From Gammaproteobacteria bacterium (lineage in GTDB: Bacteria > Pseudomonadota > Gammaproteobacteria > GCA-001735895), in the NCBI GenBank assembly GCA_030066085.1, contig JASJCI010000016.1, positions 1-64,000 on the forward strand: a stretch of 64,000 bases of DNA. The letters run 5' to 3'. Below the pieces are notes generated by a model. It was not told the origin of the DNA. It saw only the letters and a program-made list of their open reading frames with translations, and ran no database searches. A program made the translations under genes and the position numbers. Shown here one piece after another: positions 9,568-18,956 of the stretch (position 1 is its first letter; every line of letters begins with the position of its first letter).

Positions 9568-10262
9568 GGCAAATTATTCTCGATACCGAAACCACCGGCC
9601 TCGAAGTCAGCCAGCAGCACCGGGTAATCGAGATCGGCTGCATCGAGCTGGTCAACCGCCGGGTAACCGACAACCACTGGCACCACTATATAAACCCCGA
9701 CCGGGAAGTCGATCCCGGGGCATTCGAGGTACACGGTATCAGCAACGAGTTTCTCGCGGACAAGCCGCGCTTCGAAGCACTGGCAGACGACTTCCTGCGA
9801 TATGTCGACGGCGCCGAACTGGTCATCCACAACGCGGCTTTCGACGTCGGCTTCCTCAACTACGAACTGTCACTGCTGGAATCGCCACCCGGCAAGATCG
9901 AGGACCGCTGCGGGATACTCGACACCCTGCTGCTGGCGCGACAGAAACATCCAGGGCAGAAAAACAACCTCGATGCCCTGTGCAGGCGTTACGATATCGA
10001 CAATAGCCAGCGCAGCCTGCACGGTGCGCTGCTGGATGCACGGATTCTCGCCGATGTCTACCTGGTGATGACCGGCGGGCAGACCAGCCTCGGCCTGGAT
10101 AGCGCGCAAGCCGCGGATGACGGCGGCGCAAAGGTCGAGGCTCGCAGGATAGAGACCGGTCTCGACCTGCCGGTCTGGCAGGTCGACGAGGCGGCGCAAA
10201 GGGCCAACGCGGATTACGTTGCTTTTCTCGCGGCCGAGCACGTCGATCCGGCCTGGAAGTAA
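9564..10262 (+). CDS. dnaQ: DNA polymerase III epsilon subunit (3'-5' proofreading exonuclease)
   Basis: A 232-residue proofreading subunit of the replicative polymerase core. The DEDDh exonuclease motifs are visible: LDTETTG at the N-terminus (Asp7, Glu9), [13 protein letters not shown] in the middle and [12 protein letters not shown] near residue 155. The C-terminal tail (about 185-232) is the part that in E. coli contacts the alpha subunit. The gene begins inside the last codon region of rnhA. Unlike E. coli, where rnhA and dnaQ are divergent, here they run in the same direction. Confidence 0.96.
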   Translation: MRQIILDTETTGLEVSQQHRVIEIGCIELVNRRVTDNHWHHYINPDREVDPGAFEVHGISNEFLADKPRFEALADDFLRYVDGAELVIHNAAFDVGFLNYELSLLESPPGKIEDRCGILDTLLLARQKHPGQKNNLDALCRRYDIDNSQRSLHGALLDARILADVYLVMTGGQTSLGLDSAQAADDGGAKVEARRIETGLDLPVWQVDEAAQRANADYVAFLAAEHVDPAWK

Positions 10263-10265
10263 AAC

Positions 10266-10745
10266 CTATCCCCCCGAAGACTTGAGCAGGCGAGCCTGGT
10301 CGCGCTTCCAGTCGCGATCCTTGACGCTGGCGCGCTTGTCATGGCTCTTCTTGCCTCGCGCCAGGCCGACCTTGAGCTTGGCGCGACCGTGGCTCCAGTA
10401 GGCCGCCAGGGCCACCAGGGTGTAGCCACGGCGTTCGACCATACCGAGCAGGCGGTCGATCTCGTTGCGGTGCGCAAGCAGCTTGCGTGTTCGCGTCGGA
10501 TCCGGCCTGACATGTGAAGAAGCGCTTTGCAGCGGGGCTATATGGGCGCCGGTCAGCCAGAGTTCGCCGTTCTTGATGAACACGTAGCTTTCGCGCAACT
10601 GCAGGTTACCCTCCCGCAGGCTCTTGACTTCCCAGCCTTCCAGGACCATGCCGGTCTCGATTTCATCGTCGATGAAATAGTCGTGCCGCGCGACCCTGTT
10701 TTGCGCAATCGTGTTGTCGGATTTTTTCTGTTTCTGCCTGGCCAT
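10266..10745 (-). CDS. smpB: SsrA-binding protein SmpB
   Basis: A 159-residue RNA-binding partner of tmRNA that delivers it to stalled ribosomes for trans-translation. The start is the ATG at 10745 (MARQKQKK). The longer open frame to 11102 runs through the SRP RNA and is not coding. Family motifs seen are IAQNRVARHDYFI, GWEVKSLR, ESYVFIKNGE and the basic C-terminal tail ending GKKSHDKRASVKDRDWKRDQ. Length matches the family (about 155-160). It is convergent with dnaQ and divergent from the SRP RNA. No tmRNA gene is visible in the window. Confidence 0.97.
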   Translation of the reverse strand: MARQKQKKSDNTIAQNRVARHDYFIDDEIETGMVLEGWEVKSLREGNLQLRESYVFIKNGELWLTGAHIAPLQSASSHVRPDPTRTRKLLAHRNEIDRLLGMVERRGYTLVALAAYWSHGRAKLKVGLARGKKSHDKRASVKDRDWKRDQARLLKSSGG

Positions 10746-10831
10746 CGAACGCCGGAGCTGCCGGGTGCCGAAAAGGGCGCCTATTCTCGGGCCTATCCGG
10801 TGCCAATACAAGCCCGCGACCGCGCTGCGCC

Positions 10832-10859
10832 TTGAAACCCGACCGGCCTTCGCTATACA
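10832..10859 (+). promoter_or_regulatory. Predicted sigma-70 promoter of the SRP RNA
   Basis: TTGAAA (10832-10837), a 16-nt spacer and TATACA (10854-10859), ending about 16 nt before the predicted RNA 5' end. This is strong, as expected for a stable RNA gene. Confidence 0.6.
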
Positions 10860-10875
10860 CTTTCGTCCTGAATTA

Positions 10876-10990
<115 letters not shown>

Positions 10991-11020
10991 ATTTTTGGCC
11001 CGGAGCCCCCACCACTTCGA

Positions 11021-12745
11021 ATGAGTTACCAGGTATTAGCGCGCAAGTGGCGACCGGCCGACTTTTCGCAGATGGTAGGCCAGGAGCACGTCGTACAGGC
11101 ACTGGTCAACGCGCTGGATGCAAATCGCCTGCACCACGCATACCTGTTTTCCGGCACCCGGGGCGTGGGCAAGACCACGCTGGGCAGGATCTTCGCCAAG
11201 TCGCTCAACTGCGAAACCGGGATTACCTCGAGGCCGTGTGGCGAATGCGCCTCCTGCCGTGAAATCGACGAGGGACGCAGCGTCGACCTGCTCGAAATAG
11301 ACGCCGCATCCCGTACCGGCGTGGACGATATGCGCGAACTGCTCGAAAACGTGCAGTACGCGCCCACGCGTGGGCGCTTCAAGATCTACCTCATCGACGA
11401 GGTGCATATGCTGTCGCGCCATAGCTTCAACGCACTGCTGAAAACCCTGGAAGAACCGCCGCCGCATATCAAGTTCCTGCTGGCGACAACCGACCCGCAA
11501 AAAGTGCCGGTCACCGTTTTGTCGCGTTGCCTGCAGTTCAACCTGAAGCGGATGTCGCGCGCGCAGATCGAGGCCCAGCTCACCTACCTGACCGAGCAGG
11601 AGCAGATCGAGGCCGAAGGCGCGGCCCTGGCGAAACTGGCGAGTGCCGCTGATGGCAGCATGCGCGACGGGCTGAGCCTGCTCGACCAGGCCATTGCCTA
11701 CGGTGCCGGAGCGGTCACGTCGACGGCGGTCGAATCCATGCTCGGATCGATTTCACGCGATTACCTGCGGCACCTGTTCGATGCATTGCGCCAGCAGGAC
11801 GCGGCCGAACTGCTGCGCCAGGCACGAGCGGTGATCGAACTGAACCCTGATTTCCAGCGGGTCTGTGCCGAGATGATCAGCCTGCTGCATCAGGCAATGC
11901 TGTATCACGCGGATCCCGGGCTGACCGACCAGGGCGAATTCGACCAGGACCTGCTGGCCGCCTGTGCCTCGGCCTGGTCGCCCGAGGAACTGCAGCTTTA
12001 CTACCAGATCCTGCTGCAGGGACGGCAGGACCTGCTGCTCAGTCCGGACGAGGCCGCCGGCTTCGAAATGCTGATGTTGCGTCTGTTTGCCTTCACCCCG
12101 GAAACCGGCCTCGATCCCTCGCCAGCGCTAAAAAAAAAGCCTGAATCGACGGCCGCTGCCGCTGCTGGCCCTGCGACGGCTGCCGCAGCTGCGCATGTGT
12201 CGCCCGCCAAATCCCCGCCGGCAGCGCCTGTCGCCGATAACGATGCCCCGCTCGCGGCGCCGGCAACGGTTCGCGAGCAACCGCCAGGCGAGCCCGCTGG
12301 TGCCGCCAGCGGGTCGGCAACGAACGGCGATTCGCGGATACCGGAGTTCGACTGGACGAGACTCGCCTACGAACTGGAACTAGAGGGCCTGGGACGGGAA
12401 ATCCTGGCTAACAGCGAACTCGAATCGCGTGCCGACGGTCGCCTGCGCATCGCGCTGCGACCGGAGATATGCGACCTTGCGACCGCGCCGGTGATAGCCG
12501 AGATCGAGTCGGCACTGGCGCGCAAACTTGGGGTATCATTGGCGCTCGAGCTGGTTGCGCGCGAGGAGCTGACCGGCGAAACGCCGCTGCAGGCGAAACA
12601 GGCACGTGAAGAACGTGAACGGCTCGCGGCTATTGCGGCCATTCGCGGGGAAAGCGTGGTGCAAAAACTGCATCATGCGTTTGCCGCCGAGCTCGACGAA
12701 TCGAGCGTGGCGAAGATCGAAACACAAGGTCGAGGTGAGACATGA
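11021..12745 (+). CDS. dnaX: DNA polymerase III subunits tau (full length) and gamma (slippage product)
   Basis: A 574-residue AAA+ clamp-loader subunit. Walker [10 protein letters not shown] is near residue 45, zinc-binding cysteines lie in CGECASCRE, Walker B LIDEVHML is near 127, and a sensor region follows. Domains I-III end near residue 365. An Ala/Pro-rich linker (about 370-450) joins the tau-specific C-terminal part that in other bacteria binds DnaB and Pol III alpha. At codons 370-373 a run of nine A offers a -1 frame that stops after one more codon, giving a product of about 374 residues equivalent to gamma (separate entry). The gene overlaps ybaB by 4 nt. Confidence 0.96.
   Translation: MSYQVLARKWRPADFSQMVGQEHVVQALVNALDANRLHHAYLFSGTRGVGKTTLGRIFAKSLNCETGITSRPCGECASCREIDEGRSVDLLEIDAASRTGVDDMRELLENVQYAPTRGRFKIYLIDEVHMLSRHSFNALLKTLEEPPPHIKFLLATTDPQKVPVTVLSRCLQFNLKRMSRAQIEAQLTYLTEQEQIEAEGAALAKLASAADGSMRDGLSLLDQAIAYGAGAVTSTAVESMLGSISRDYLRHLFDALRQQDAAELLRQARAVIELNPDFQRVCAEMISLLHQAMLYHADPGLTDQGEFDQDLLAACASAWSPEELQLYYQILLQGRQDLLLSPDEAAGFEMLMLRLFAFTPETGLDPSPALKKKPESTAAAAAGPATAAAAAHVSPAKSPPAAPVADNDAPLAAPATVREQPPGEPAGAASGSATNGDSRIPEFDWTRLAYELELEGLGREILANSELESRADGRLRIALRPEICDLATAPVIAEIESALARKLGVSLALELVAREELTGETPLQAKQAREERERLAAIAAIRGESVVQKLHHAFAAELDESSVAKIETQGRGET
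12130..12138 (+). other. dnaX nine-adenine slippage / frameshift site
   Basis: Nine consecutive A (zero frame CTA AAA AAA AAG CCT GAA). A -1 ribosomal shift, or transcripts with one extra A, gives AAA AAA GCC TGA, stopping at once. The position is just after domain III, where E. coli and Thermus make gamma. The run contains the A AAA AAG heptamer used in E. coli. Its length of nine A matches what is known for Thermus transcriptional slippage. I see no obvious upstream Shine-Dalgarno stimulator. Confidence 0.65.
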
Positions 12746-13065
12746 AAGGCGCTTTGGGCGACATGATGAAGAAGGCGCAGGAAATGCAGGAAAACCTGCA
12801 AAAAGCGCAACGCGAGCAGGCCAACAAGGAGGTTGCCGGTGAAGCCGGTGGCGGCATGGTTACGGTTGTCATGCGCGGCACCCACGAGGTCAACCGGGTT
12901 ACGATCGATCCGGCACTGGTGGGCGAGGACCTGGAGATGCTCGAAGACCTGATCGCCGCTGCAATCAACGATGCGGTGCACAAGGTCGAGAAATCCAACC
13001 AGGCCGCGATGCAGGAAATGACCGCCGGACTGAACCTGCCGCCGGGCTTCAAGCTGCCTTTCTGA
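12742..13065 (+). CDS. ybaB: YbaB/EbfC family nucleoid-associated protein
   Basis: A 107-residue DNA-binding protein of the YbaB/EbfC family, which forms dimers shaped like tweezers and coats DNA. The N-terminal helix ([22 protein letters not shown]), central beta hairpin ([16 protein letters not shown]) and the C-terminal tail ending [11 protein letters not shown] are typical, and the length is normal. It lies in the conserved dnaX-ybaB-recR operon, overlapping dnaX by 4 nt and ending 3 nt before recR. Confidence 0.95.
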   Translation: MKGALGDMMKKAQEMQENLQKAQREQANKEVAGEAGGGMVTVVMRGTHEVNRVTIDPALVGEDLEMLEDLIAAAINDAVHKVEKSNQAAMQEMTAGLNLPPGFKLPF

Positions 13066-13068
13066 TCC

Positions 13069-13662
13069 ATGTCCGCGGCTAGCCTGGACGCACTGATCGG
13101 TGCGTTGACCTGCCTGCCGGGAGTTGGCCGCAAATCAGCGCAGCGCCTGGCGCTGCACCTGTTGCAGCACGATCGTGACGGCGCCGAACGCATCGTCGAA
13201 AGCTTGCGTGAAGCGCTCCGGCGACTGCGGCACTGCCGGCAGTGCCGGAATTTCGCCGACGACGAGCTCTGCTCGATCTGTGCCGATCCGGCGCGCGACC
13301 AGGCCACGCTGTGCGTGGTCGAAACACCGGCCGACGTGCTCGCGGTAGAAGCCTCGGGCGCCTACCGCGGGCGCTACTTCGTCCTGCTCGGCAAGTTGTC
13401 GCCGCTCGACGGCATGGGGCCGGAGCAGATCGGGCTCGATTTGCTCGAGCAGCAGCTGGAGGAGGGCAGGATACGCGAGATCATTCTCGCCACCGGCGCC
13501 ACCGTCGAGGGTGACATAACCGCGCAATACATCGCCGATCTCGCCGCCGCGCGCGATATTACCGCGACCCGTCTTGCGCGCGGTATACCGCTCGGCGGTG
13601 AGCTGGAATTCGTGGACAGCGGTACGCTGTCGCGAGCGCTGGCGGCCCGCCGGCCCGACTGA
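13069..13662 (+). CDS. recR: Recombination protein RecR
   Basis: A 197-residue protein that works with RecO and RecF to load RecA at single-strand gaps. An N-terminal helix-hairpin-helix (LPGVGRKSAQRLALHLL) is followed by a C4 zinc finger (CRQCRNF and CSIC, about residues 57-72). A Toprim domain starts at VVETPADVLAVE, and the C-terminal part contains RLARGIPLGGELEFVD. Length is typical (about 198-200). It is third in the dnaX-ybaB-recR unit. Confidence 0.97.
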   Translation: MSAASLDALIGALTCLPGVGRKSAQRLALHLLQHDRDGAERIVESLREALRRLRHCRQCRNFADDELCSICADPARDQATLCVVETPADVLAVEASGAYRGRYFVLLGKLSPLDGMGPEQIGLDLLEQQLEEGRIREIILATGATVEGDITAQYIADLAAARDITATRLARGIPLGGELEFVDSGTLSRALAARRPD

Positions 13663-13686
13663 CTCGATTCATCTGCGGGAGTACCC

Positions 13687-14034
13687 ATGACAGAAACCGT
13701 TTTTGCCAAGATCATTCGGCGCGAACTACCGGCGGACATCGTCTACGAAGACGACCAGGTCCTGGCTTTTCGCGATATCAATCCGCAGGCGCCGACGCAC
13801 GTGCTGGTAATTCCGAAAGTCGAGATTGCAACCGTCAACGACATTCAGCCCGGGCAGGCGGAGCTGGTCGGCAGGATGGTGCTCGCCGCGCAGCGTATCG
13901 CGGCCGAGGAGGGTATTGCCGAAGACGGTTATCGACTGGTAGTCAACTGCAATCGTCACGGCTGCCAGGAGGTATATCACCTGCACCTGCACCTGATTGG
14001 CGGTCGCCAGTTACGCGGGATTTCCGCCGGCTAG
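13687..14034 (+). CDS. hinT: HIT family purine nucleoside phosphoramidase (HinT-like)
   Basis: A 115-residue HIT-domain hydrolase, expected to cleave P-N bonds of nucleoside phosphoramidates such as AMP-NH2. The histidine triad is seen as YHLHLHLIGG near the C-terminus (about residues 99-108), preceded by the GYRLVVN strand and an N-terminal FAKIIRRELPADIVYEDD block typical of HinT. It starts 24 nt after recR and could be the last gene of that operon. The downstream rsgA is convergent. Confidence 0.93.
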   Translation: MTETVFAKIIRRELPADIVYEDDQVLAFRDINPQAPTHVLVIPKVEIATVNDIQPGQAELVGRMVLAAQRIAAEEGIAEDGYRLVVNCNRHGCQEVYHLHLHLIGGRQLRGISAG

Positions 14035-14077
14035 GCTGAACGAGGGCAGACCCGGGGATGCGACGCGGCGGCGCGTG

Positions 14078-15052
14078 CTAGCGATCGGTTCTTGTATCCG
14101 CGGCTTCCAGGCTGCGCAGGTAACTCTGGTAGCGCGAACTTGCCAGCCGGCCGTCGCCGAGCGCGGTAACAACCGCGCAGCCCGGCTCGCGCAGGTGCTG
14201 ACAGTTGTGAAACCGGCAGGCGTTGGCCAGTTCGCGGATCTCGCGAAATCCCTGCGCGGGTGATAGCGAGCGGTCGATCCAGGGATTGAACCCGCGGACA
14301 CCCGGTGTGTCGATCAGGTCGCCACCGCCGGGCAGGTGGTACAGGCGGCTGCTGCGGGTCGTGTGGCGGCCCTCTTCGTTGGCCGCGGAAATGTCGGCGA
14401 TCCGGATCTCCTCGTCGGGCAAAAGCCAGCGGGTAAGCGATGATTTACCGACACCGGATACGCCGCCGAGCACGGAAACCTCGCCCGCGAGCCTGTCCCG
14501 CAGCAGGTCCATGCCCGTGCCGTTTTCCACGCTGGTGTTGACCAGGTCGTAGCCGAGTGGCCGATATATGGATTCGAGTTCGAACGGGTCGGAAGCATGC
14601 TCCAGCAGGTCGATCTTGTTGAGGACGATGAGTGGCCGGATATCCTGCTGCTCGGCCGACAGCAGGTACTGGTCGAGCAGCAGCAGGTTCGGCGCCGGGA
14701 CGACCGCCAGGCAAACGACGAGCTGGCTGATGTTGGCGGCGACCGCGCGGGTGTTACCGAAGCCATCGATACGTTGCAGCAGGTTAGCGCGCGGCAGAAT
14801 CGCAAGCACGCGGTAATCGTCACGATCGCCTTGCTCGAGCGCGACGCGGTCACCGCAGACGATCGAGCCGAGATTGGATTTGATTTTGGCGTCGACGGTG
14901 TTGACCGCATCATCCCGCTCGACTTCGAGCAGTACTCGCCCGCCCTGGTGGGAGACGACCAGGGCCTGCAGGTGATCGGCGGACAGTGCCTCGGTCTGCT
15001 GCGCCTGTCGTATACGTTGCCGCTGCTGCTGGCTGAGCCTGCGCCGGGCCAT
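14078..15052 (-). CDS. rsgA: Ribosome small subunit-dependent GTPase A
   Basis: A 324-residue circularly permuted GTPase that checks late 30S ribosome maturation. An N-terminal OB fold is followed by G motifs in permuted order: NKID (G4), then GVSGVGKSS (G1/P-loop), then DTPGVRG (G3). A C-terminal zinc-binding segment (ACRFHNC...REPGC) follows. The start is the ATG at 15052 (MARRRLSQQ). A TTG two codons upstream opens the frame but is less likely. It lies 32 nt downstream of the M48 protease stop, in the same direction. Confidence 0.96.
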   Translation of the reverse strand: MARRRLSQQQRQRIRQAQQTEALSADHLQALVVSHQGGRVLLEVERDDAVNTVDAKIKSNLGSIVCGDRVALEQGDRDDYRVLAILPRANLLQRIDGFGNTRAVAANISQLVVCLAVVPAPNLLLLDQYLLSAEQQDIRPLIVLNKIDLLEHASDPFELESIYRPLGYDLVNTSVENGTGMDLLRDRLAGEVSVLGGVSGVGKSSLTRWLLPDEEIRIADISAANEEGRHTTRSSRLYHLPGGGDLIDTPGVRGFNPWIDRSLSPAQGFREIRELANACRFHNCQHLREPGCAVVTALGDGRLASSRYQSYLRSLEAADTRTDR

Positions 15053-15084
15053 CGGCAATCAGTTCCGGATGACCGTCACCCGCA

Positions 15085-16350
15085 TCACGCCCCGGTCCGC
15101 GAAGCGCCGTCCGCCAGCGACTGCAGGTGGTTGATCCGGATCGAGGCAGGGGGATGCGAATCGTAGAATACCGAGTGCACCGGGTCGGGTGTCAGCGTGC
15201 TGGCGTTGTCGCGGTAGAGGTTGACCAGGGCCGAGATCAACGCGCGGTAATCGCTGTTGCGATGAGCGAATTCGTCCGCCTCGAATTCATGCTTGCGCGA
15301 CAGCGCGGAAAACAGGGGGCCAACGAAATAGGCGAAGACCGGCATGACCAGCAGGAACAGCAGCAGTGCATTGTGGGTCGCGACCCGCTCGACCCCGAGT
15401 GCATGGTAGAACCAGGCTGAATTCATCAGCCAGGCCAGCAGTGCAAAGGCGATAAAGGAGATAATCGACGACATCAGCAGCATCTTGCGAATATGGTGGC
15501 GTTTGTAGTGCCCCAGTTCATGCGCCAGCACCGCTTCGACCTCATCCGCCGACAGGGTTTCCAGCAGGGTGTCGTAAAACACGATGCGCTTGTTGCGACC
15601 AAATCCGGTGAAATAGGCGTTGCCATGTGCCGAGCGGCGCGATCCGTCGACCACGAATACGCCCTGGCTGTGGAAGCCGCAGCGTGCCAGCAGCGCCTCG
15701 ATGCGGCCGCGCAGGGCGTCGTCCTGCAGGCGACTGAAGGTGTTGAACAGGGGCGCGATGAATGCCGGGTAGGCCCAGATCATCAGCAGGTTGAAGCCCA
15801 TCCACAGCAGCCAGGCGTAAAGCCACCACGGATCACCAGCGCGGTTCATCAACCACAGGATCGCGATCAGCAGGGGGGTGCCGATCAGGGCAACCAGCAG
15901 GGTAGTCTTGACCAGGTCGAGGATCCAGGTCGACAGGGTCGTCTTGTTGAAGCCGAAGCGTTCCTCGATGACGAAGGTGCTGTAATAACTGAATGGCAGG
16001 CCGAGTATCGACGTCGCCAGCATCAGCGTCGCAATCACGAGCACCCCGGTCGGCAGCGGTGACAGCGCCTGCTGCTGCCACCAGCCGTCAATCAGGCTGA
16101 TGCCTCCTCCGAGGGTCCACAGCAGCAGCCACAGCGTGTCCCAGGCCAGTTCGAAACGGCCGAAGCGCAGCTTGGTGCAGTTGTAGTCGCCGGCCAGCCG
16201 GTGGTCTTCGAGCGAGATATCGTCGGCAAAAGCTTCGGGAACCCGGTCGTAGTGGGCGCGGATGTGATCGACCTGGCGGCGGACGAGCCACAGGCGAACG
16301 ATCACCGATGCGGCGAGAAAAACGAGGAAAACGGCGGTAAAGGTGGGCAT
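15085..16350 (-). CDS. M48 family zinc metalloprotease (Ste24/CAAX prenyl protease-like)
   Basis: A 421-residue integral membrane protease. Seven or so hydrophobic segments surround the zinc motif HELGH (about residues 283-287), with the third ligand in SRKHEFEADEFA (about 345-356). An N-terminal M48 extension, as in Ste24, is present and contains VIEERFGFNKTT. In bacteria such proteins contribute to membrane-protein quality control, but the substrate here is unknown. It is divergent from orn and upstream of rsgA on the same strand, so rsgA may be co-transcribed. Confidence 0.9.
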   Translation of the reverse strand: MPTFTAVFLVFLAASVIVRLWLVRRQVDHIRAHYDRVPEAFADDISLEDHRLAGDYNCTKLRFGRFELAWDTLWLLLWTLGGGISLIDGWWQQQALSPLPTGVLVIATLMLATSILGLPFSYYSTFVIEERFGFNKTTLSTWILDLVKTTLLVALIGTPLLIAILWLMNRAGDPWWLYAWLLWMGFNLLMIWAYPAFIAPLFNTFSRLQDDALRGRIEALLARCGFHSQGVFVVDGSRRSAHGNAYFTGFGRNKRIVFYDTLLETLSADEVEAVLAHELGHYKRHHIRKMLLMSSIISFIAFALLAWLMNSAWFYHALGVERVATHNALLLFLLVMPVFAYFVGPLFSALSRKHEFEADEFAHRNSDYRALISALVNLYRDNASTLTPDPVHSVFYDSHPPASIRINHLQSLADGASRTGA

Positions 16351-16420
16351 GCATCAACCCGGCTCGAAAAACTTGCTATAGTTTAGCGCATCTGCTGTGG
16401 CCATGTAGTGCGGAGCCGGA

Positions 16421-16966
16421 ATGACGATTAACGATACCAACCTGATCTGGATCGACCTGGAGATGACCGGGCTCGATACGCAAACCGACCAGATCATCGA
16501 GATTGCAACCGTCGTGACCGATGCCGGACTCGAGATACTCGCGCAGGGACCCGTGATCGCCATTCACCAGCCAGCGGCCGTGCTGGATGCCATGGATGAG
16601 TGGAATACCACCCACCATGGCGACTCCGGACTGATACGGCGGGTGCAGGAAAGCTCGAGCACGGCAGCGGATGCCGAGAGTGAAACCCTCGAATTCCTGC
16701 GTCGATACGTAGCGGCGGGCAAATCGCCGATGTGCGGCAACAGCATCTGCCAGGACCGGCGCTTCCTCGCGCGCCTGATGCCGACGCTGGAGGCTTTTTT
16801 CCACTACCGCAATCTCGATGTCAGCACGCTCAAGGAACTGGCGCGGCTGTGGAAACCCGAACTCATGGCGGGCTTCGCCAAGAAAGGCGCGCACCTGGCG
16901 CTGGACGATATCCTCGAATCCATCGAGGAGCTCAAGTACTATCGCGAGCGTTTTATCGCGCTCTAG
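16421..16966 (+). CDS. orn: Oligoribonuclease
   Basis: A 181-residue DEDDh exoribonuclease that degrades short RNAs, including the pGpG left from c-di-GMP breakdown, which matters given the c-di-GMP genes in this window. Motifs seen are [11 protein letters not shown] (Asp, Glu), [11 protein letters not shown] and the late [11 protein letters not shown] block with the catalytic His and Asp. Length is normal (about 180). It is divergent from the M48 protease and upstream of motAB. The orn, rsgA and motAB genes also cluster in Pseudomonas. Confidence 0.97.
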   Translation: MTINDTNLIWIDLEMTGLDTQTDQIIEIATVVTDAGLEILAQGPVIAIHQPAAVLDAMDEWNTTHHGDSGLIRRVQESSSTAADAESETLEFLRRYVAAGKSPMCGNSICQDRRFLARLMPTLEAFFHYRNLDVSTLKELARLWKPELMAGFAKKGAHLALDDILESIEELKYYRERFIAL

Positions 16967-17075
16967 TTCAACCCGCCGCTACCCCGCCGCAGGGGCCTCG
17001 CCTGGCGGTTAAAGAAAATGCGTTTGCTGCCGATCCACTGGTCTGACTCGGTTTACCCTGACGCAGCGTACAATT

Positions 17076-17849
17076 ATGGATCTCGCCTCGCTCATCGGCA
17101 TCATTTCGGGCATCGGTCTGATCGTTTCGGCGATCATTCTGGGCGGCGATATGCATCATTTTTTCAATGTGCCCGGCGTCATGATCGTCATGGGTGGAAC
17201 CATGGCGGCCACGCTGCTGACTTTCCAGTTCCGCGACGTGCTCAATGCCTTCAAAAGCGCCTATTTCGTGTTTTCCTCGCCCAAGCAGGATCCGCAGGAA
17301 CTGATCAATACGATGATCAAGCTGGGTACCATCAGCCGGCGCAAGGGTTTGCTCAGCCTGATGGACGTCAAGACCAATTCACCGTTCCTCAAGCGTGTCT
17401 GCACGCTGATCGCAGACGCCGCCGACGAGGAAACCCTGCGCAGCGCCATGCGCACCGAGATCGAGTCGATGCAGATGCGCCACTACATCGTGCAGGACGT
17501 GTTTCGCAAAATGGCGATGTACGCACCGTCTTTCGGCATGCTCGGGACCCTGATCGGCCTGATCCAGATGCTGTCCCTGCTCGCCAGCCCCGAAAACCTG
17601 GGGCCCGCGATGGCAATCGCGCTGCTGACGACGTTTTACGGCACGCTGCTGTCGACCGTTATATTCCTGCCGATCGCCGGCAAGCTCAAATCCCGCACCG
17701 TTGCCGAGGTCATGAATTTCGAAATCATCTACCAGGGCGCGGTCAGTATCCTGCAGGACAACAACCCGCTGTCGGTCTACGAGAAACTGTCGTCCTTCGT
17801 GCCCGCGAAAAAGCGTAAACCGCTGCAGAAGATGCGTCGGAGCGCCTGA
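17076..17849 (+). CDS. motA: Flagellar motor stator protein MotA/PomA
   Basis: A 257-residue inner-membrane stator subunit with four hydrophobic segments (about 5-22, 30-50, 150-172, 180-202). The N-terminus MDLASLIGIISG and the overall length resemble sodium-type PomA more than the longer E. coli MotA. The cytoplasmic loop between helices 2 and 3 carries the charged residues that contact FliG. The conserved block GMLGTLIGLIQML lies in helix 3, and GPAMAIALLTTFYGTLLS in helix 4. Its stop overlaps the motB start by 1 nt. Sodium coupling is inferred. Confidence 0.93.
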   Translation: MDLASLIGIISGIGLIVSAIILGGDMHHFFNVPGVMIVMGGTMAATLLTFQFRDVLNAFKSAYFVFSSPKQDPQELINTMIKLGTISRRKGLLSLMDVKTNSPFLKRVCTLIADAADEETLRSAMRTEIESMQMRHYIVQDVFRKMAMYAPSFGMLGTLIGLIQMLSLLASPENLGPAMAIALLTTFYGTLLSTVIFLPIAGKLKSRTVAEVMNFEIIYQGAVSILQDNNPLSVYEKLSSFVPAKKRKPLQKMRRSA

Positions 17850-18601
17850 TGTCGGCGCGTTCGTTCTCCGATGTTTTCGACGAGGATTCCGGCGGCAGCG
17901 CCTGGGTCGTGACCTTCGCTGACATGATGACGCTGATCCTGGTGTTTTTTATCCTGCTCTACACGCTGGCGGATTTCGAGGATGATGCGTATCGCGACCT
18001 GGTCGACTCGGTGGAAGTGCTGGATGGCGACGGTAATCGCATCAGCGTGATCGATTTTGCCACCCGCAAGGGGCGTGACCCCGAACCGCTGCAGATGGTC
18101 GAGGACATGCTCGGCATGAATCCGTCGAGCGCGCCGATCGAAAACCTGCGGCCCGCAATCGTCGGCGAGATGGAGAGCATGATCGAGAATACCGAGATCG
18201 CTGACAGTGTCGCGCTGAGTTTCAACGGTGACCAGATCAACCTGCAGATCGATGGTCGTTTCCTGTTCGATTCCGGACGAGCCGAACTCAAGGATCGTGC
18301 TCGTTTTATTTTTGCCAACCTCGCGGCCCTGTTTCGTGAACACGCCGATTACCGCATCGCGATCCGCGGACATACCGACGATCGCGATATCTCGACCGCG
18401 CAGTTTCCGTCCAACTGGGAACTGTCCGCGGTCAGGGCGACCACGGTATTGCGCTACTTCATCGGCCAGGGCATCGACCCCGAGCGTATGACTGCCACCG
18501 GCTACGCGGATTACCTGCCGCTGGTGAACAACGACAGTAACGAAAATCGGGCACGTAACCGGAGAGTGGAATTTGTTCTGGAAAAAGAAAACGACGCTTG
18601 A
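17849..18601 (+). CDS. motB: Flagellar motor stator protein MotB/PomB (OmpA-like domain)
   Basis: A 250-residue stator partner anchored to peptidoglycan. A short cytoplasmic N-terminus is followed by one membrane helix (about 18-40) with the ion-binding Asp25 in TFADMMTL, the position of PomB Asp24. A plug/linker region (about 42-120) follows, then an OmpA/MotB peptidoglycan-binding domain (about 130-248) with RGHTDDR and the ending RARNRRVEFVL. It overlaps motA by 1 nt and the PilZ gene by 29 nt, so the three are probably translated together. Confidence 0.93.
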   Translation: MSARSFSDVFDEDSGGSAWVVTFADMMTLILVFFILLYTLADFEDDAYRDLVDSVEVLDGDGNRISVIDFATRKGRDPEPLQMVEDMLGMNPSSAPIENLRPAIVGEMESMIENTEIADSVALSFNGDQINLQIDGRFLFDSGRAELKDRARFIFANLAALFREHADYRIAIRGHTDDRDISTAQFPSNWELSAVRATTVLRYFIGQGIDPERMTATGYADYLPLVNNDSNENRARNRRVEFVLEKENDA

Positions 18602-18956
18602 CGTCTCGCTTGAGCCGCGTTTCAACGACCATCGGGCGGCGTACCGAATTGCACCAGAAAAGGGCAAGCCGGTGATCGTATCGGTCGACGGCAACTCTTT
18701 TGATGCACTGAACGTCAGCGGTACCGGGATAGCCTTTCGCGCGCACAATTTCGAGGCGGGCGACCAGCTTCGGGGCATGCTGCGCCTGCCCAGCGAGAAC
18801 AGGGTATTCCCGGTTCGACTGGAGGTGGTCGCCAAGCAAAAGGACCTTTGCCGTTGCCGGTTCACAGAAATTCACGAGGACGCTGAAAATCTACTACACT
18901 CTTATATACTCGATTTGCAAAAGCGCAAAATCAGGCAGAACAGCGGTACGCACTGA
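18573..18956 (+). CDS. PilZ domain c-di-GMP-binding protein coupled to motAB
   Basis: A 127-residue single-domain PilZ protein. Both c-di-GMP-binding motifs are present: RxxxR (RAAYR, about residues 21-25) and NxSxxG (NVSGTG, about 48-53). The start is a TTG at 18573 inside motB with a strong GGAGAGTGGA just upstream; no ATG is available near the N-terminus. Being overlapped with motB, it is a good candidate for a stator regulator that changes motor function when c-di-GMP rises, as YcgR does in E. coli. That role is inferred from context only. Confidence 0.88.
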   Translation: MFWKKKTTLDVSLEPRFNDHRAAYRIAPEKGKPVIVSVDGNSFDALNVSGTGIAFRAHNFEAGDQLRGMLRLPSENRVFPVRLEVVAKQKDLCRCRFTEIHEDAENLLHSYILDLQKRKIRQNSGTH

